Below are positions 9,762-20,160 of a DNA stretch of 64,000 bases, piece by piece. Both the position numbers and the translations under genes were made by a program. Location of the stretch: the NCBI GenBank assembly GCA_949751835.1, contig CATKHK010000081.1, forward strand, positions 124,001 through 188,000. Reading direction: 5' to 3'. This stretch comes from Blepharisma japonicum (lineage: Eukaryota; Ciliophora; Heterotrichea; Heterotrichida; Blepharismidae). How positions within the stretch are numbered: position 1 is the stretch's first letter; the number at the start of each line of letters is the position of its first letter. The notes beneath the pieces are model-generated. The model was not told the origin of the DNA. It saw nothing but the letters and a program-made list of their open reading frames with translations, and made no database searches.

Positions 9762-10769
9762 ATGGAAGGAAAAGCCCAAGTGTTAGAAACCCCTGATTTT
9801 CAGAAAACAATTGAAGAAATCAATGAAGAGATTGAGCCTAAGGTTTTTTCACAAAGTTTGGGAATTGAGTCTAAGCAAAGAGACAAATCCATGACAGAAA
9901 TTTTTGATTATTTTAATTCACTGGGAAGAAAACAAGCCAGATATGATTACTTAAAGGAAAGAAAAGAAATTACTAATAGAAATGATAGGGTAAATATGCT
10001 AGAAAAAGAACTGCAATCAATAAGAGAGGAGCTGGAAAGTCAAAGGAAAGATATAAATGAAAACGCTGAACTATTTAATGAAGTCTCAGAACTAGGAGAA
10101 TTGATTGAAAATGTCAAAGCAAAAATGGAAACTGCCTCACATGTACAAATTCAGAACTCAAAAATTAATTTCAAAACAAATAAAGACAAAAAAGTAATCA
10201 ATGATGGGGAAAAACTAGCTGGAGGGTTTTCATTTGAAATACAGCTGAATGATTCAGAAGAAAAAAGCAGAATTGCGAGGCTTGATAATAAAGTAAGAGA
10301 GTTAGAGTTCGTTGTAGGAAACTGAAAACAATCTAAACCAGCTAATGAAAGCTTGGCTGAATTTATAGCGAAAACTAGGTTTATAAACTCAGAGTTACTG
10401 GAAAAGCTTACTGATCAAGCAAGGCATTTAGGTACCGATCTAGATATTATGCTGTCAAGCAGAACTGAAGTTCAAGCATCCCCAGAATCTATTGAAGCTA
10501 TAAAAAGCCTTCACAGAGACACATTTCAACATTTATCTGAAGTTTCAAAACTTCCGCAACTAATAGAAAAAATTAAATTTTCTTCTCCTATTTATGCTGC
10601 ACATTTACACTTGGACTCCCAACTTTTAGATTTAGAAACAAGCACTGATGCTTTACTTTCAGAAATTAACCAGTCAGGATCAATAGTTGAAGAATTAAAA
10701 GCAGGAATTGAGGCCAATCGAAGCTCGATTTCGAATAATGTTGCGATCTTGAATCAAAAAATTAAATAA
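9762..10769 (+). CDS. DCTN2: Dynamitin (dynactin subunit 2, p50)
   Basis: 335 residues; TGA at 10323-10325 is read as Trp (VVGNWKQSK). The N-terminus has the dynamitin pattern of a VxETPDF-like segment, then a Phe-dyad and coiled-coil (ELQSIREELESQR). The central RIARLDNKVRELEFVVGNW and the C-terminal coiled coils (LLDLETSTDALLSEIN, NNVAILNQKIK) follow the family's order and length (about 400 in animals). Dynamitin forms the shoulder of dynactin, the dynein activator. It lies 15 bp after carbonic anhydrase on the same strand and convergent with the copine gene (41 bp between stops). Confidence 0.82.
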
Positions 10770-10810
10770 TTATTTAAAAAATCAAAATTAACCCATACAA
10801 TAACAGTTAA

Positions 10811-12949
10811 TTATAAAATTTTTTGTATGCATTTCGTGACTCTGCTAGAACAAACAGGGCATTTACTTCCTATTAAATTAATGCATTGTAAGCAAGCAAT
10901 TTCATGCCCACAGTCTTTGATGTATAACTCTATAGGATTTGCATGACAAATCATGCATCTTGGAGAGTTTTCAAAGTTTGTGTTAGGTCCTTTTGGGGAT
11001 GAAGCTGCTGATGACTTTTTTAAAGCTGACTTTTTAACTGATTTAGAAGATTTAGCAATAGCTATAAGTTCTCCTGCTAACTGTGCATTCATACATGAAA
11101 TTCCTTTCTCAATTACTTCTAATATAGAATGCTTACTATGACCGATTTGTGATAGGTCACTTATAAATTGCGACTTCATTTTTTCCAACAAACCTGAAGT
11201 TGATGAGTTATTTGATCGAGTGGAAAGCATTTTACTAGTTTGCGTCCTCGTATAGCTTTTATTATACTTGCTTTCTTCTACCTGAGGCACATTCGGTTTA
11301 ATATCATGCATTTTCATATAACTTAAAAACTGATTTGGAACCTCGAAAAGGACTTCTTTTGCTAATCTCATAGGATTATCGTTAAACTTACTGAAAGGCA
11401 CAAATTGAACGATATCCCTAATTGCCCTCTTTTGGTATTTTTTTGAGTATAAAGGCTCCCCATCAGCATCCAGCTGTTGCATAGCAGAAAAATCTTCTTT
11501 TCCAACCCCAACGATTATAATGCTTAGAGGAAGCTCACTTCCTCTTACTACTTCATCAATTGTAGATTCAAGATCATTTATAATCCCATCTGTCAAAATT
11601 AACAAAATAAAATATTGTTGGGTTTTCTGTGATACATTTGCGTTAGCTGCAAAATCATTTGCTATGGTTGTTATTTCATTGAATATAGTAGGCCCATGGA
11701 ATTTCACTGAAGCTACAGCTGATTTATAAGAATCCAAAACACCATCAACCCCATTTACTTCAGGATCAAAGAAATTCCCATTAAGTGCAAAACAATGAGA
11801 AATAACATCAAAATTCGGCGGCAGCTTTGCCCCAAACCCATAAACAGGTATTTTTTTGTCCGAATCATAATACTGTAAAATATCACCTACCGCTTTAAGA
11901 GCATGAGTATATTCATTCAAATCTCCGCTATCCAAATTGTGTAAAGTTCCACTCGCTGATGGATCGCCATTACTTTTAGTAAAATCTATGCCAACTATCA
12001 AAGAAATTTCACATCCCCCAAAAACATAATCTAAAAAGCAAATTTTTTCTTCAAACACAAACTCTTTCAGCATAATTTGAGATATCACTTTTTCATTATT
12101 TGTAATAAAAGTTTGGAAATTTACGGTGCTTTTTAGCTCTGCTAAGGTAAAAATGCATAGGCCTAAAAATTCTTGTTTTTTGAGATCCGCTCTTAATAAT
12201 TCAAGTCTTATAGGCCGGCTTTCATCGCCTCTGCAGAGCTTATTCATTGACATTTCAATTGTGTGCCAAGCTAAAACTCCTTTAGTCAGGTAGCTTGACA
12301 ATGTCTCACTCTGATAAATAGGAACAAAATCTTTATCAGATGCTCTGGATAGCCTAATACATATGTTTCCTTTAATGTTTGAACTCATTCCCCACTTCAT
12401 TTTGACTAAAAAGTTTTTTGAGCTTGACTCTTCAAACCTGATCGTGATGGTTCCTATGTTCTTGGCCTTCATAGATAAATTTTCAATGTCCTTCGTAACA
12501 GCCATTTCTGATGAACAAACAATTTCGTGAATATTGAACAATGAGCAGCCTAGAAGTATCTGGGGCCTCAAGCTTTCATCATTTGGATACTTCATATCAT
12601 AGACTTCCAGCTTAAAATGCATCTGTTTTTCGAAGCTGTAGGATACCTTTACTGATGAAATAAATGCTGGATTATGGTTCCCTTTTTGTATTTCAGTTCG
12701 AGTGTCCTCAAGCCAATCTCCGCTTTCATTTTGGGTGTAGAAAACGACCATAGGGTTTATTGTTTTGCTGGAATCGCAAGGGAGGTTTTGACAACTTATA
12801 TTTAGCTCTACAATTGATTTTAAATCGAGGTCTTCTTCTAGAGCTGTTATGGGTAAATATGCGACTTGTTCGATTTCTTGAACTTCTTGTTGGATTATAG
12901 GTGCGAGTTTAACCTTATTACTTTGTTTTTTACAGGGAGCACAGCCCAT
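10811..12949 (-). CDS. Copine with a C-terminal RING finger and N-myristoylation signal
   Basis: 712 residues. MGCAPCKK at the N-terminus carries Gly2 for myristoylation and Cys3/Cys6 for palmitoylation. Two C2 domains follow (about 45-170 with LDLKSIVELNISCQNL, and 175-320), then a copine-type von Willebrand A domain (about 325-570) that starts IVGIDFTKSNGDPSAS, the MIDAS DxTxSN motif, and contains FGAKLPPNFDVISHCF and YFILLILTDGIIND. The C-terminus (about 660-705) is a C3HC4 RING: CMIC, DCGHEIAC, LQC, CPVC. Copines are Ca2+-dependent phospholipid-binding proteins; plant RGLG proteins join copine vWA to a RING E3 but lack C2 domains. Here both C2 domains and a RING are on one chain, suggesting a membrane-recruited, Ca2+-controlled ubiquitin ligase (inferred). 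Confidence 0.92.
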   Translation of the reverse strand: MGCAPCKKQSNKVKLAPIIQQEVQEIEQVAYLPITALEEDLDLKSIVELNISCQNLPCDSSKTINPMVVFYTQNESGDWLEDTRTEIQKGNHNPAFISSVKVSYSFEKQMHFKLEVYDMKYPNDESLRPQILLGCSLFNIHEIVCSSEMAVTKDIENLSMKAKNIGTITIRFEESSSKNFLVKMKWGMSSNIKGNICIRLSRASDKDFVPIYQSETLSSYLTKGVLAWHTIEMSMNKLCRGDESRPIRLELLRADLKKQEFLGLCIFTLAELKSTVNFQTFITNNEKVISQIMLKEFVFEEKICFLDYVFGGCEISLIVGIDFTKSNGDPSASGTLHNLDSGDLNEYTHALKAVGDILQYYDSDKKIPVYGFGAKLPPNFDVISHCFALNGNFFDPEVNGVDGVLDSYKSAVASVKFHGPTIFNEITTIANDFAANANVSQKTQQYFILLILTDGIINDLESTIDEVVRGSELPLSIIIVGVGKEDFSAMQQLDADGEPLYSKKYQKRAIRDIVQFVPFSKFNDNPMRLAKEVLFEVPNQFLSYMKMHDIKPNVPQVEESKYNKSYTRTQTSKMLSTRSNNSSTSGLLEKMKSQFISDLSQIGHSKHSILEVIEKGISCMNAQLAGELIAIAKSSKSVKKSALKKSSAASSPKGPNTNFENSPRCMICHANPIELYIKDCGHEIACLQCINLIGSKCPVCSSRVTKCIQKIL

Positions 12950-13467
12950 TATTGTTTATAAATAATTTTGAGGATTGCTTTTTGATATATAAAAATATTG
13001 AAAAATAAGGCTTAAAAGCTTGTAGAAGTGATTTACCATTAATGAGCAAACTTAGGTGAGGAATATAAAAAATGCTGGTATAATAGTTGAAATAAAAAAT
13101 TTAAATAGTAAAGAGGCGAACAAATCATTTTTCTTTAAAGGGTATAATTTACAAATTATTTAAGTAAGAGAGAGGTAACGGGTCCCAACCGTATACTATT
13201 TTGTGCATTATTTATGATTTATGGTAGGCTTTTATTAATTTAGCTAGTTTAAGCTCAGCTCTCTATAATAATAGATTTATTAATTATGATTCAAATGCAT
13301 TTTATATACTAAAATATAAAATGTAAGCTTTTCATATAGTTATTCATTTTATTAAATAATATAATCTAATGAATTTATAATTATTAAAGCACTATAATAA
13401 AATAAACATATAATTCAGATTTGCTGGAATCGGTGCTTACTATTTAGATTTTTCTTAAATTAAAGAT
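12950..13467. other. Non-coding spacer
   Basis: About 520 bp between the 5' end of the copine gene and the 3' end of the DUF1015-CAP gene. AT-rich, no open frame, no recognised RNA gene; a slightly GC-richer patch at 13160-13260 has no tRNA-like arms or GGTTC box. Confidence 0.5.
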
Positions 13468-15501
13468 TTAATTATCTTTAAATATATTCACCACCATCCC
13501 AGATCTTGGTTTTGGTTCAAACCACGTCGACTTTGGTGGCATAATCTGGCCTGCATCAGCAATAGCCATTACTTCCTCTACCTGCACTGGATAAAGTGCA
13601 ATTGCAGCTACACAGTCCTTTTTCACAAGTCCATTATCCTCCTTCACTTCATTTTCAGTGATCTGTTCAGTTCCATCGGACATTTCCCATATCTTCTTCA
13701 TAATTTTCCTAGTTCTCCCTCCAGCAGTTTCAGTTCTCAAATTGCAAGTCACTTTAACAGCTCCATCAAGCCAATCATAAACTTCATCAGCCAGCTCTGG
13801 AGCACCCCCAGGAATTTCTACACTATCAGATTCAGCACTATCATGAAAGTCTCCTGCAAAAATGATACTTGATGTAGTCTTATATTCTGAATGAGGGGCA
13901 GATCCAATTCCAACCTTATGGAAATCTGGGTTAAGCAATGCATGCCTGTGAGGACGTGTAGGAAGACCATCATCAATTAAAAATGCACATACAACTTCAA
14001 AACCATCAACTGAAGTATAGTCTAAAGCTTCTGCAAGACTTCCTGTCCACCTTCCGAAATATTCAACACGGTCTTGAAGGTTATTTTCCATTGACCCGAC
14101 ATGGCCAATAATTCCGAGTGATCCAGAGTCATTACAGTGAGCTTGTGCTGCTTTAGACAGACCTTCAGACCAAATTAAGGCATGCAAAGGTTCAGCTGCT
14201 TTAAGTGCATTAATGGCTTCAATAACAGCACTGATACCTTCTCTAGTCATAATAGGGACTGACCCAGCTCTATGCTTTGATCTATTTTCTTTGTAGCTTT
14301 TGAGGGTGTGCTCAATCCTTTCTGCAAATTTTTGTGGATTCGTTCTTGCTAAATTGATTTCGTTGAAAATACTTAGTATTATCTGATCCCAAGTCAATGG
14401 CTTGACATTTCCACATCTTTTTTCAAGCTCCTCTAAGCCTCTAATTCCTCCAACAAAGTCAATTCTTTCGCTTGTGGTCAAATCATCTATTCCTAAAATT
14501 GGTGCTAGGCATAATTTAGTCAATAAAAATGAGTCTAAATTGCTTACTGGGTCATCTCCAACAATTTTTTCGGGTCTAATTTTAAAGCCAATCCACTTCC
14601 CATTGAGATACAATGAAAAATGATGTTTTGCAGGAGGATGGGGATCTTGTATATCGTATAATTCAAAGTTTTCTCTCAAAGCCGTTAAGAACTGTTCAAC
14701 GGTTAATCCATTCAAATCTCTCAAAACTCTATTATAGTCAAAAATTTTAAGCTGATTATGCGGGAAATGCAATGCTAAGAAGTATTTGCTGCTTTTGGCT
14801 GGCTTTTCTCCTTTTTCTTCTGCTCTTTTTTGCCTAATTTTCCCTACATTGAAGGCTGAAGCAGCTCTATGATGCCCATCAGCAATATAAGTATGAGGAA
14901 CAGACTTAAATAGGTCAACTAACTCCCTAGATTCCTCCGTTGTGCACTTCCATAGGACATGTCTTATCCCATCCTCAGTAGTTGTATCTATAAATGAAGC
15001 TCTTGCTGCAACATTCCTGACTAGGGCATCTATCTCTTCTACTGCTTCATAAGTAAGAAATACCGGGCCAACGTTGGCACCTTGGGTGTCTGTTAATTTG
15101 GTTCTGTCTTCTTCTTTCTTTTTCCTTGTGAGTTCATGCTTTTTGATGCGGTTTTGCTCGTAATCTTTAACAGATGCTCCAGCCATAACTCCATACTGTG
15201 TTCGCCCATGCATGGTAATTGCGTAGACATAAACAATTTCGCTTTCTTCTTTAATTAGCCAGCCATTTTCAACAAATTTCTTTAAATTGTCATGACCTGT
15301 TTGGTAGACAATTTCAGAATATAGATCGACGTCGTGAGGAAGGTCGATTTCTGGTTTATTGCAATGCAAAAAAGAATATTGGTTACCTTCAGCCATTGCA
15401 CGAGCTTCGTCACTGTCAAGAACGTCATAAGGTGGAGCAATTAGCTTGTGGGCTATTTCTTGGTTAGCAACGTACCCATGAAATGCACGAATTTTTACCA
15501 T
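13468..15501 (-). CDS. DUF1015-family protein with an inserted CAP/SCP domain
   Basis: 677 residues from Met at 15501 (MVKIRAFHGY, the usual DUF1015 start); six further upstream codons are open but unlikely. Residues 1-363 are DUF1015: KLIAPPYDVLDSDEAR, YGVMAGASVKDYEQNRIKKHE, HTYIADGHHRAASAF, and RIDFVGGIRGLEELEKR. The domain then breaks and residues about 370-550 are a complete CAP (SCP/PR-1) domain: FNEINLARTNPQKFAERIEH, LSKAAQAHCNDSGSLGIIGHVG, RPHRHALLNPDFHKVGIG, IIFAGDF. After a linker the DUF1015 C-terminus resumes at about 628-677: CVAAIALYPVQVEEVMAIAD, then QIMPPKSTWFEPKPRSGMVV. No stop or frameshift lies at either junction. DUF1015 function is unknown; CAP domains often bind lipids or act extracellularly, but no signal peptide is present here. 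Confidence 0.93.
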   Translation of the reverse strand: MVKIRAFHGYVANQEIAHKLIAPPYDVLDSDEARAMAEGNQYSFLHCNKPEIDLPHDVDLYSEIVYQTGHDNLKKFVENGWLIKEESEIVYVYAITMHGRTQYGVMAGASVKDYEQNRIKKHELTRKKKEEDRTKLTDTQGANVGPVFLTYEAVEEIDALVRNVAARASFIDTTTEDGIRHVLWKCTTEESRELVDLFKSVPHTYIADGHHRAASAFNVGKIRQKRAEEKGEKPAKSSKYFLALHFPHNQLKIFDYNRVLRDLNGLTVEQFLTALRENFELYDIQDPHPPAKHHFSLYLNGKWIGFKIRPEKIVGDDPVSNLDSFLLTKLCLAPILGIDDLTTSERIDFVGGIRGLEELEKRCGNVKPLTWDQIILSIFNEINLARTNPQKFAERIEHTLKSYKENRSKHRAGSVPIMTREGISAVIEAINALKAAEPLHALIWSEGLSKAAQAHCNDSGSLGIIGHVGSMENNLQDRVEYFGRWTGSLAEALDYTSVDGFEVVCAFLIDDGLPTRPHRHALLNPDFHKVGIGSAPHSEYKTTSSIIFAGDFHDSAESDSVEIPGGAPELADEVYDWLDGAVKVTCNLRTETAGGRTRKIMKKIWEMSDGTEQITENEVKEDNGLVKKDCVAAIALYPVQVEEVMAIADAGQIMPPKSTWFEPKPRSGMVVNIFKDN

Positions 15502-15945
15502 TATTAAGATTTTTATCAAGTTGAGATTAGATAAAACGGTTAAAATAATATTTTTTTGTTTATCTTAAATGCTTCTAAGTTTCAAAAATTTTCCTCTGTA
15601 TTAACTGACCTGAAATGACTCTGCATCTTGATAAAGTAGCAACTAAAGCTTATAACCTATTTGAAATTAAACGTTTGTCATTCATTTGATTTTTCTATTA
15701 TTTTTAATAACCAAAAATTTCTTTTGCATGTATGTCTTCCAGATTTATTTCTTATTCATGCCAAATACATCCTTGACAGTTTTCTCAATTATTTTATTTA
15801 TTCTGCCAGACTAGTTTATGCTTATCCTTAACTCTTTTAACTTTCTCATACAAGGCCCATCTCTTTTTCTTTCAAATTTTATAGGTTCTAGCATCTCATT
15901 TTCTCTTGAAAACCTTTTTGTTAAATTTTAATATAAATCCAAGTT
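15502..15945. other. Spacer between divergent genes
   Basis: About 440 bp between the divergent DUF1015-CAP gene and the kinesin-14 gene, so it holds both promoters. Pyrimidine-rich on the plus strand (many CTT/TTTTC runs at 15700-15940). No motif identified. Confidence 0.45.
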
Positions 15946-17625
15946 ATGTCACAAACTCCTAAGCCGGAACTCATTGTCATTCCAAATAGGCTCCAGCCTT
16001 CAATTAAAGGTCAAGCTCTCAACCAGACTCCTGGAATTTATTTTTCTGAAAAACCAAAAAAAATATTGGGATCTTACAAAAAGGCCGCGCTTCTCATGAA
16101 AGTTCAAGGAACTGAGCTTTTAAAAGAGGAATATGAAATATTTTTTAAGTACTTGGAAAATTTCAAAAATATTCAATCGAAATTCCTTGAAAGAAGGGAA
16201 GCTCAAATACAATCAAAAATAAGCTCGTTGCAAAATTTAAATTCAGACATCGAATTAGAAAGCACAAAAATAAAAGAAATAGAATGTGAGCTAGAGAAAA
16301 CAAGAAACAATAAACTTGCAAGGATTTTTGAGCTAAAAGGCAAAATCGCACAAGAGAAAAACCAGCTAGAGTTTCTTCGTCCAAAAAGAGAAGCGCTTGA
16401 AAAGCTATCAATTGAAAAAAGTATAGATCTCCAAAACATTAAAGAAATTAAGCAAGCTGCACAAGTAAAACTTCAAAATTCAATTACAGAAAGAGACAAA
16501 ATAAAAAGCTTAGTGTTATATCAGCAAGAACAAATCGAAAATCTTGAAATAATAAAGCAGTCCTATGCTGAAGAGATTGATAACTTGCAAAGACAAAGGT
16601 TGCAAGATTATGCTGAAATTAAGGTGCTGCATAATAGGCTGCAAGAACTAAAAGGAAACATAAGGGTTTTCTGCAAAATTCGGCCATTATTGGAAAATGA
16701 AATGGAAGAACCAGCTAATATTGAAATAGATAGAAAACTTATCACAATTCATAAACCAGATAAAGCAAACTCTTTTAGATTTGATAGGGTATTTGGTCCG
16801 CAAGTCACAATTGATGAGCTGTTTGGAGAAATTTCTCAGCTTGTTCAAAGTGCTTTAGATGGCTATAAAGTATGTATTTTTGCATATGGGCAGACTGGGT
16901 CAGGAAAAACTTACACAATGGAAGGTCCAAAAGATTGTATGGGGATTTCCCAAGGAAAAGGGATTATTCAGAAATCTGTTGAGCAGCTATTTCAGAGCAG
17001 TGAAAAATTGAAATTACTTGGGTGGAATTTCAATTTTCAAGTTTCCATTATAGAAATTTATAATGAGCAGATCTTAGATTTACTGGAAAATTCAAAGAAA
17101 ATGACGGCATTCAGCGTATCAATGATAAACCCAGTATATATTGATATATACAGCTATGAAGATTTATACCCTCTTTTAACAAAAGCAAGGAAACAAAGAT
17201 CAGAAGCCCAAACTTCATGTAATGCTCATTCATCAAGATCTCATTGCTTATTTCAATTAAAAATTAATGGGAGAAAAGGTATTGAAGAAATTAATGGAAC
17301 ATTAAATTTAATTGACTTGGCTGGATCTGAAAAGTTAAAGAATTCTAACGCAGAAGGCGAAAGGTTAGAAGAAACAAAAAATATCAACAGGTCTTTAAGT
17401 GCACTAAGAGATGTTATTCAAGCTCTTGTTGAAAAGCGTGGATATATACCCTTCAGAAACTCCAAACTTACAACCATTTTACAGAATTCATTAGGAGGCG
17501 ATGGGAAAACCCTTATGTTTGTAAATATTTCTCCTCTTGCACTAAACTTGCAGGAAACGATTTATTCATTACTATTCGCACAAAAAGTCAATATTTGCTC
17601 ACTTCCACATCAGGGTATTAATTAA
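15946..17625 (+). CDS. Kinesin-14 type motor (C-terminal motor, Ncd/KIFC1-like)
   Basis: 559 residues. Residues about 45-235 are coiled coil (ESTKIKEIECELEKTRNNK and following heptads). The motor is at the C-terminus: LQELKGNIRVFCKIRPLL, in which the neck LKGNIRVFCRxRP is diagnostic of minus-end-directed kinesin-14; P-loop AYGQTGSGKT with its Gly at about 315; switch I NAHSSRSHCLF; switch II LIDLAGSEKLKNS; YIPFRNSKLTTILQNSLGG. The chain ends soon after the motor (KVNICSLPHQGIN), as expected for this class. Likely works in spindle or nuclear microtubule organisation. No TGA codons are needed in this gene. Family firm. Confidence 0.93.
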   Translation: MSQTPKPELIVIPNRLQPSIKGQALNQTPGIYFSEKPKKILGSYKKAALLMKVQGTELLKEEYEIFFKYLENFKNIQSKFLERREAQIQSKISSLQNLNSDIELESTKIKEIECELEKTRNNKLARIFELKGKIAQEKNQLEFLRPKREALEKLSIEKSIDLQNIKEIKQAAQVKLQNSITERDKIKSLVLYQQEQIENLEIIKQSYAEEIDNLQRQRLQDYAEIKVLHNRLQELKGNIRVFCKIRPLLENEMEEPANIEIDRKLITIHKPDKANSFRFDRVFGPQVTIDELFGEISQLVQSALDGYKVCIFAYGQTGSGKTYTMEGPKDCMGISQGKGIIQKSVEQLFQSSEKLKLLGWNFNFQVSIIEIYNEQILDLLENSKKMTAFSVSMINPVYIDIYSYEDLYPLLTKARKQRSEAQTSCNAHSSRSHCLFQLKINGRKGIEEINGTLNLIDLAGSEKLKNSNAEGERLEETKNINRSLSALRDVIQALVEKRGYIPFRNSKLTTILQNSLGGDGKTLMFVNISPLALNLQETIYSLLFAQKVNICSLPHQGIN

Positions 17626-17772
17626 TGACCATAAAAATCAAAATAAATGCTAATTTATTTCTGTTATAAAATGATAGTTTAGAACAAATATTTTTTATAT
17701 AAATTACCACTGGAAGTTATTAAATGCAAAATTAACGCTTGAAATGCTGATTATCTTATATAAACTGATAAA

Positions 17773-18561
17773 ATGGAAGTGGAGAGCCTATTAACAGGGA
17801 AGAAAGTCAATCGAAAACCATCATGAACTCACTATTTTTTGCAAGAAAACTGGAAAGATAGAACATCTCAAAGCTTATTTTTCATAAGAATCTTCATAGT
17901 CATTGCTTTTGGCACCCTTATCGTTGCTAATGCAATAACTGGTATCACATTACAATCAGCCAATGTAGATTGTATATGAGATGGCTTATTCCAAGCTACT
18001 CGCCCCATAAATCAATTCTTTAGAGAAAATGAAATCCCAAGGAGCATAATCCTTATTATTTCCTCTTTTCTAGTAGATATACTTGTAGTAAATTATGCTA
18101 CTAATTTTATCCTTTGGGGGAAAACATGAAGGACTGCAATTTGTCTTTTTTGTTTTTATGCCTTTAGAGGGCTTATACAAAATATTTTTGTTATGGAGTT
18201 TCCTTATGGGCAAGCTTGGGGGTATCCTGGTTTTCCTTCATTGACAGTATCTTATTATGTGACAAATGATTTTTTCTTTTCAGGGCATGTAGGTGTCATA
18301 ACTATTTTATCATTAGACAGCCATGCAAGGGGTAAAAGAGGTCTTATGTGGATATCAATTGCGACTGTTTTCATAGAGTTTTGGGTCATGATATTTTTGA
18401 GAGGACATTACACTATTGATTTAATTTCAGGGATTCTCATTGCCCATTATACGTGGATTATGAGCAAAAAAGTAAGCAGAGCTTTAGATAGAGTATCTGG
18501 ATATAAGAGACCATCAAATGAATACGGAATTGATAATGGAACTGAGTTCTCTAAAATTTAA
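17773..18561 (+). CDS. Multi-pass PAP2/sphingomyelin-synthase-like lipid phosphatase or transferase
   Basis: 262 residues from ATG 17773, joined across TGA codons at conserved-looking Trp positions (KPSWTHYF, CIWDGLF, WGKTWRTA). Five to six hydrophobic segments are visible (e.g. FFIRIFIVIAFGTLIVANAI, IILIISSFLVDILVV). Catalytic-type motifs of the PAP2 superfamily are present: S170-G171-H172 in FFFSGHVG and R210-G-H212-x-x-x-D216 in LRGHYTIDLISG. The spacing and the short luminal loop resemble the PAP2_C branch (sphingomyelin or ceramide phosphotransferases) more than classical lipid phosphate phosphatases. Substrate cannot be told from sequence. Located 148 bp after kinesin-14. Confidence 0.8.
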
Positions 18562-18673
18562 CACAATAATTTATAGATTTGTAAAACCTTGTAAAAAGTT
18601 TGCTTTTCTTTTTTAATATTATGTTTATAAATACTTAAAGTTATTTAAATTAAATGTTAGTAATTATTTCGTA

Positions 18674-19267
18674 ATGGGAGTTAAGAAAAAAGGTGATAAA
18701 AAAGGGAGCAATAAAGGCAAGCCAAAGAAAGAGCCAGAAAATCCTCTAGCTAATTTATCAGTTGAAGAGCAGTATAACGCTAGGCTAGTTGAATGGAGAT
18801 CTCTTCAACAAATTCTAATCCAAGAAACTGAATCAGCTGATAAAGAAAGAGCATCTGAAAACGAACTAAGGGCAAAAGTCAATATACTCTGCAATGATTT
18901 AGAAGAAGAAAAGAAAAGGACTTGGGACGTCACGTGTGACATGACCAGACAATATAAATCAATGCAGCAAGAAAAAGATGAAAAAATCAAAGTTTTAGAA
19001 GAAAGAATTGAGCAAAACCAAGTGAAAATCCAGCAAAGAGATTCACAGCTGCAAGAAATTATGAAAGAAAAAGAAGGAGTTTTGAGGGAGAAAGAAGAAG
19101 AAGTCAAGGAGTTAAGAAAGAAAATTGATGACATGTCTTCGAGGTTTGCAAGCATACTTAAGGATACTCTTGATCAGATGAAAGAAAAAATTGAGATGGT
19201 AAACAAAAACTGGGAAGAAGAAATGGAAGTTCCTATGCTGAAAAAACTTGAAGATTTTGCTCATTAG
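18674..19267 (+). CDS. DRC12: DRC12-like subunit of the nexin-dynein regulatory complex (CCDC153 family)
   Basis: 197 residues: a Lys/Gly-rich start (MGVKKKGDKKGSNKGKPKK) followed by an almost unbroken coiled coil (about 28-185), with the family-like NLEEEKKRTWDVTCDMTRQYKSMQ region, QRDSQLQEIMKEKE and SSRFASILKDTLDQMKEKIE near the end, matching the order of CCDC153/DRC12 (MTRQ..., then 'YEEILHDSLDRL'-type segment). The N-DRC links outer doublets in motile cilia and regulates dynein. Length is close to the human protein. Coiled-coil similarity is weak evidence by itself, but the MTRQ and ILKDTLDxMxxKIE landmarks support the call. Confidence 0.75.
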   Translation: MGVKKKGDKKGSNKGKPKKEPENPLANLSVEEQYNARLVEWRSLQQILIQETESADKERASENELRAKVNILCNDLEEEKKRTWDVTCDMTRQYKSMQQEKDEKIKVLEERIEQNQVKIQQRDSQLQEIMKEKEGVLREKEEEVKELRKKIDDMSSRFASILKDTLDQMKEKIEMVNKNWEEEMEVPMLKKLEDFAH

Positions 19268-19302
19268 AAAAACTGCTTAGATATTTAGTTTAATCATTAA
19301 AA

Positions 19303-20019
19303 TTATCGATTTGAGACTTTTTTGGAAAAATGATGGTAATCTGCAAGAATAGATGATGCATTTCGCTTCAAGTTTAGTGAGGAAAGAGAATTTGAATTCT
19401 CTTTATGTTTCAATAAACTAGGATTTCTTTTATGGCTAACCGGATTATCTAATCCTCTTGAAAAATTAGTAACCGCACGCACAGCCTTTCTTCCAAAATT
19501 TGTGATTTTATAATTACTTTCACCTGAGATTTCATAATCAAAAATTTTCGTGAATTCTTTTCTATGCAGACTGCGAGTTTTTCTATGAGACATTGATTTC
19601 CTACTTGACAAAGAAAGTGATGGCTTATGATTTGGAGTTCTTTGGTGGGCCACAATAATCCTGCTATCTTCAGTTACGTCATCTTTTTCTCCTAATGTAA
19701 TTTTTGTTAATTCGTTTACAGTTATCGGAGTAAATTCTCGTCTTCTTATGACAGAAATCACCCTGTTTGAATTAACTCGTCGATATACAATGAATGGTTT
19801 TGGGAGAATTTCAGTAGGCTCCTCAGGCTTTTTGTGCAACGGTGTAATTTTTTTACTTGGTGGATCTTTCATTCATGGTTCAAAACTTGAGTCATGACTG
19901 GGGTTTACTTCTTCTGTTATATGCTTTGTTATAAAATTGTTTTTGAATAGATGGATTGATGATTTCAGCAAATTATGTCGCTTCTCTTCAGCAATCCTCC
20001 GAATACTTTCAATTGACAT
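19303..20019 (-). CDS. Basic, probably disordered protein of unknown function
   Basis: 238 residues from ATG 20019; a TGA at 19873-19875 reads as Trp (FEPWMKDPP). The first 35 residues look helical (SIESIRRIAEEKRHNLLKSS), the rest is rich in Lys, Arg and Ser with proline near 55-70 (SKKITPLHKKPEEPTE) and no hydrophobic core, signal or membrane segment. Not recognised. Such Ser/Arg/Lys-rich proteins in ciliates are often cytoskeletal or phosphoregulated, but nothing here shows it. Convergent with DRC12 (35 bp). Confidence 0.7.
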
Positions 20020-20160
20020 TTATTTTCTGCCTTATTTATTGATTGATTTTATGCATTATTTTGATGAAATTTAATAGAATATTAATATGGCTTTTTATCA
20101 TTTATTATGTTTAAATATCATAATTATTAATCAAATAAAGTTTTACATTATAATTTGTGT

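Noticed and set aside
13160-13260. Possible tRNA or small RNA gene
   Set aside because: No cloverleaf, no A or B box; no tRNA or rRNA gene was found anywhere in the window.
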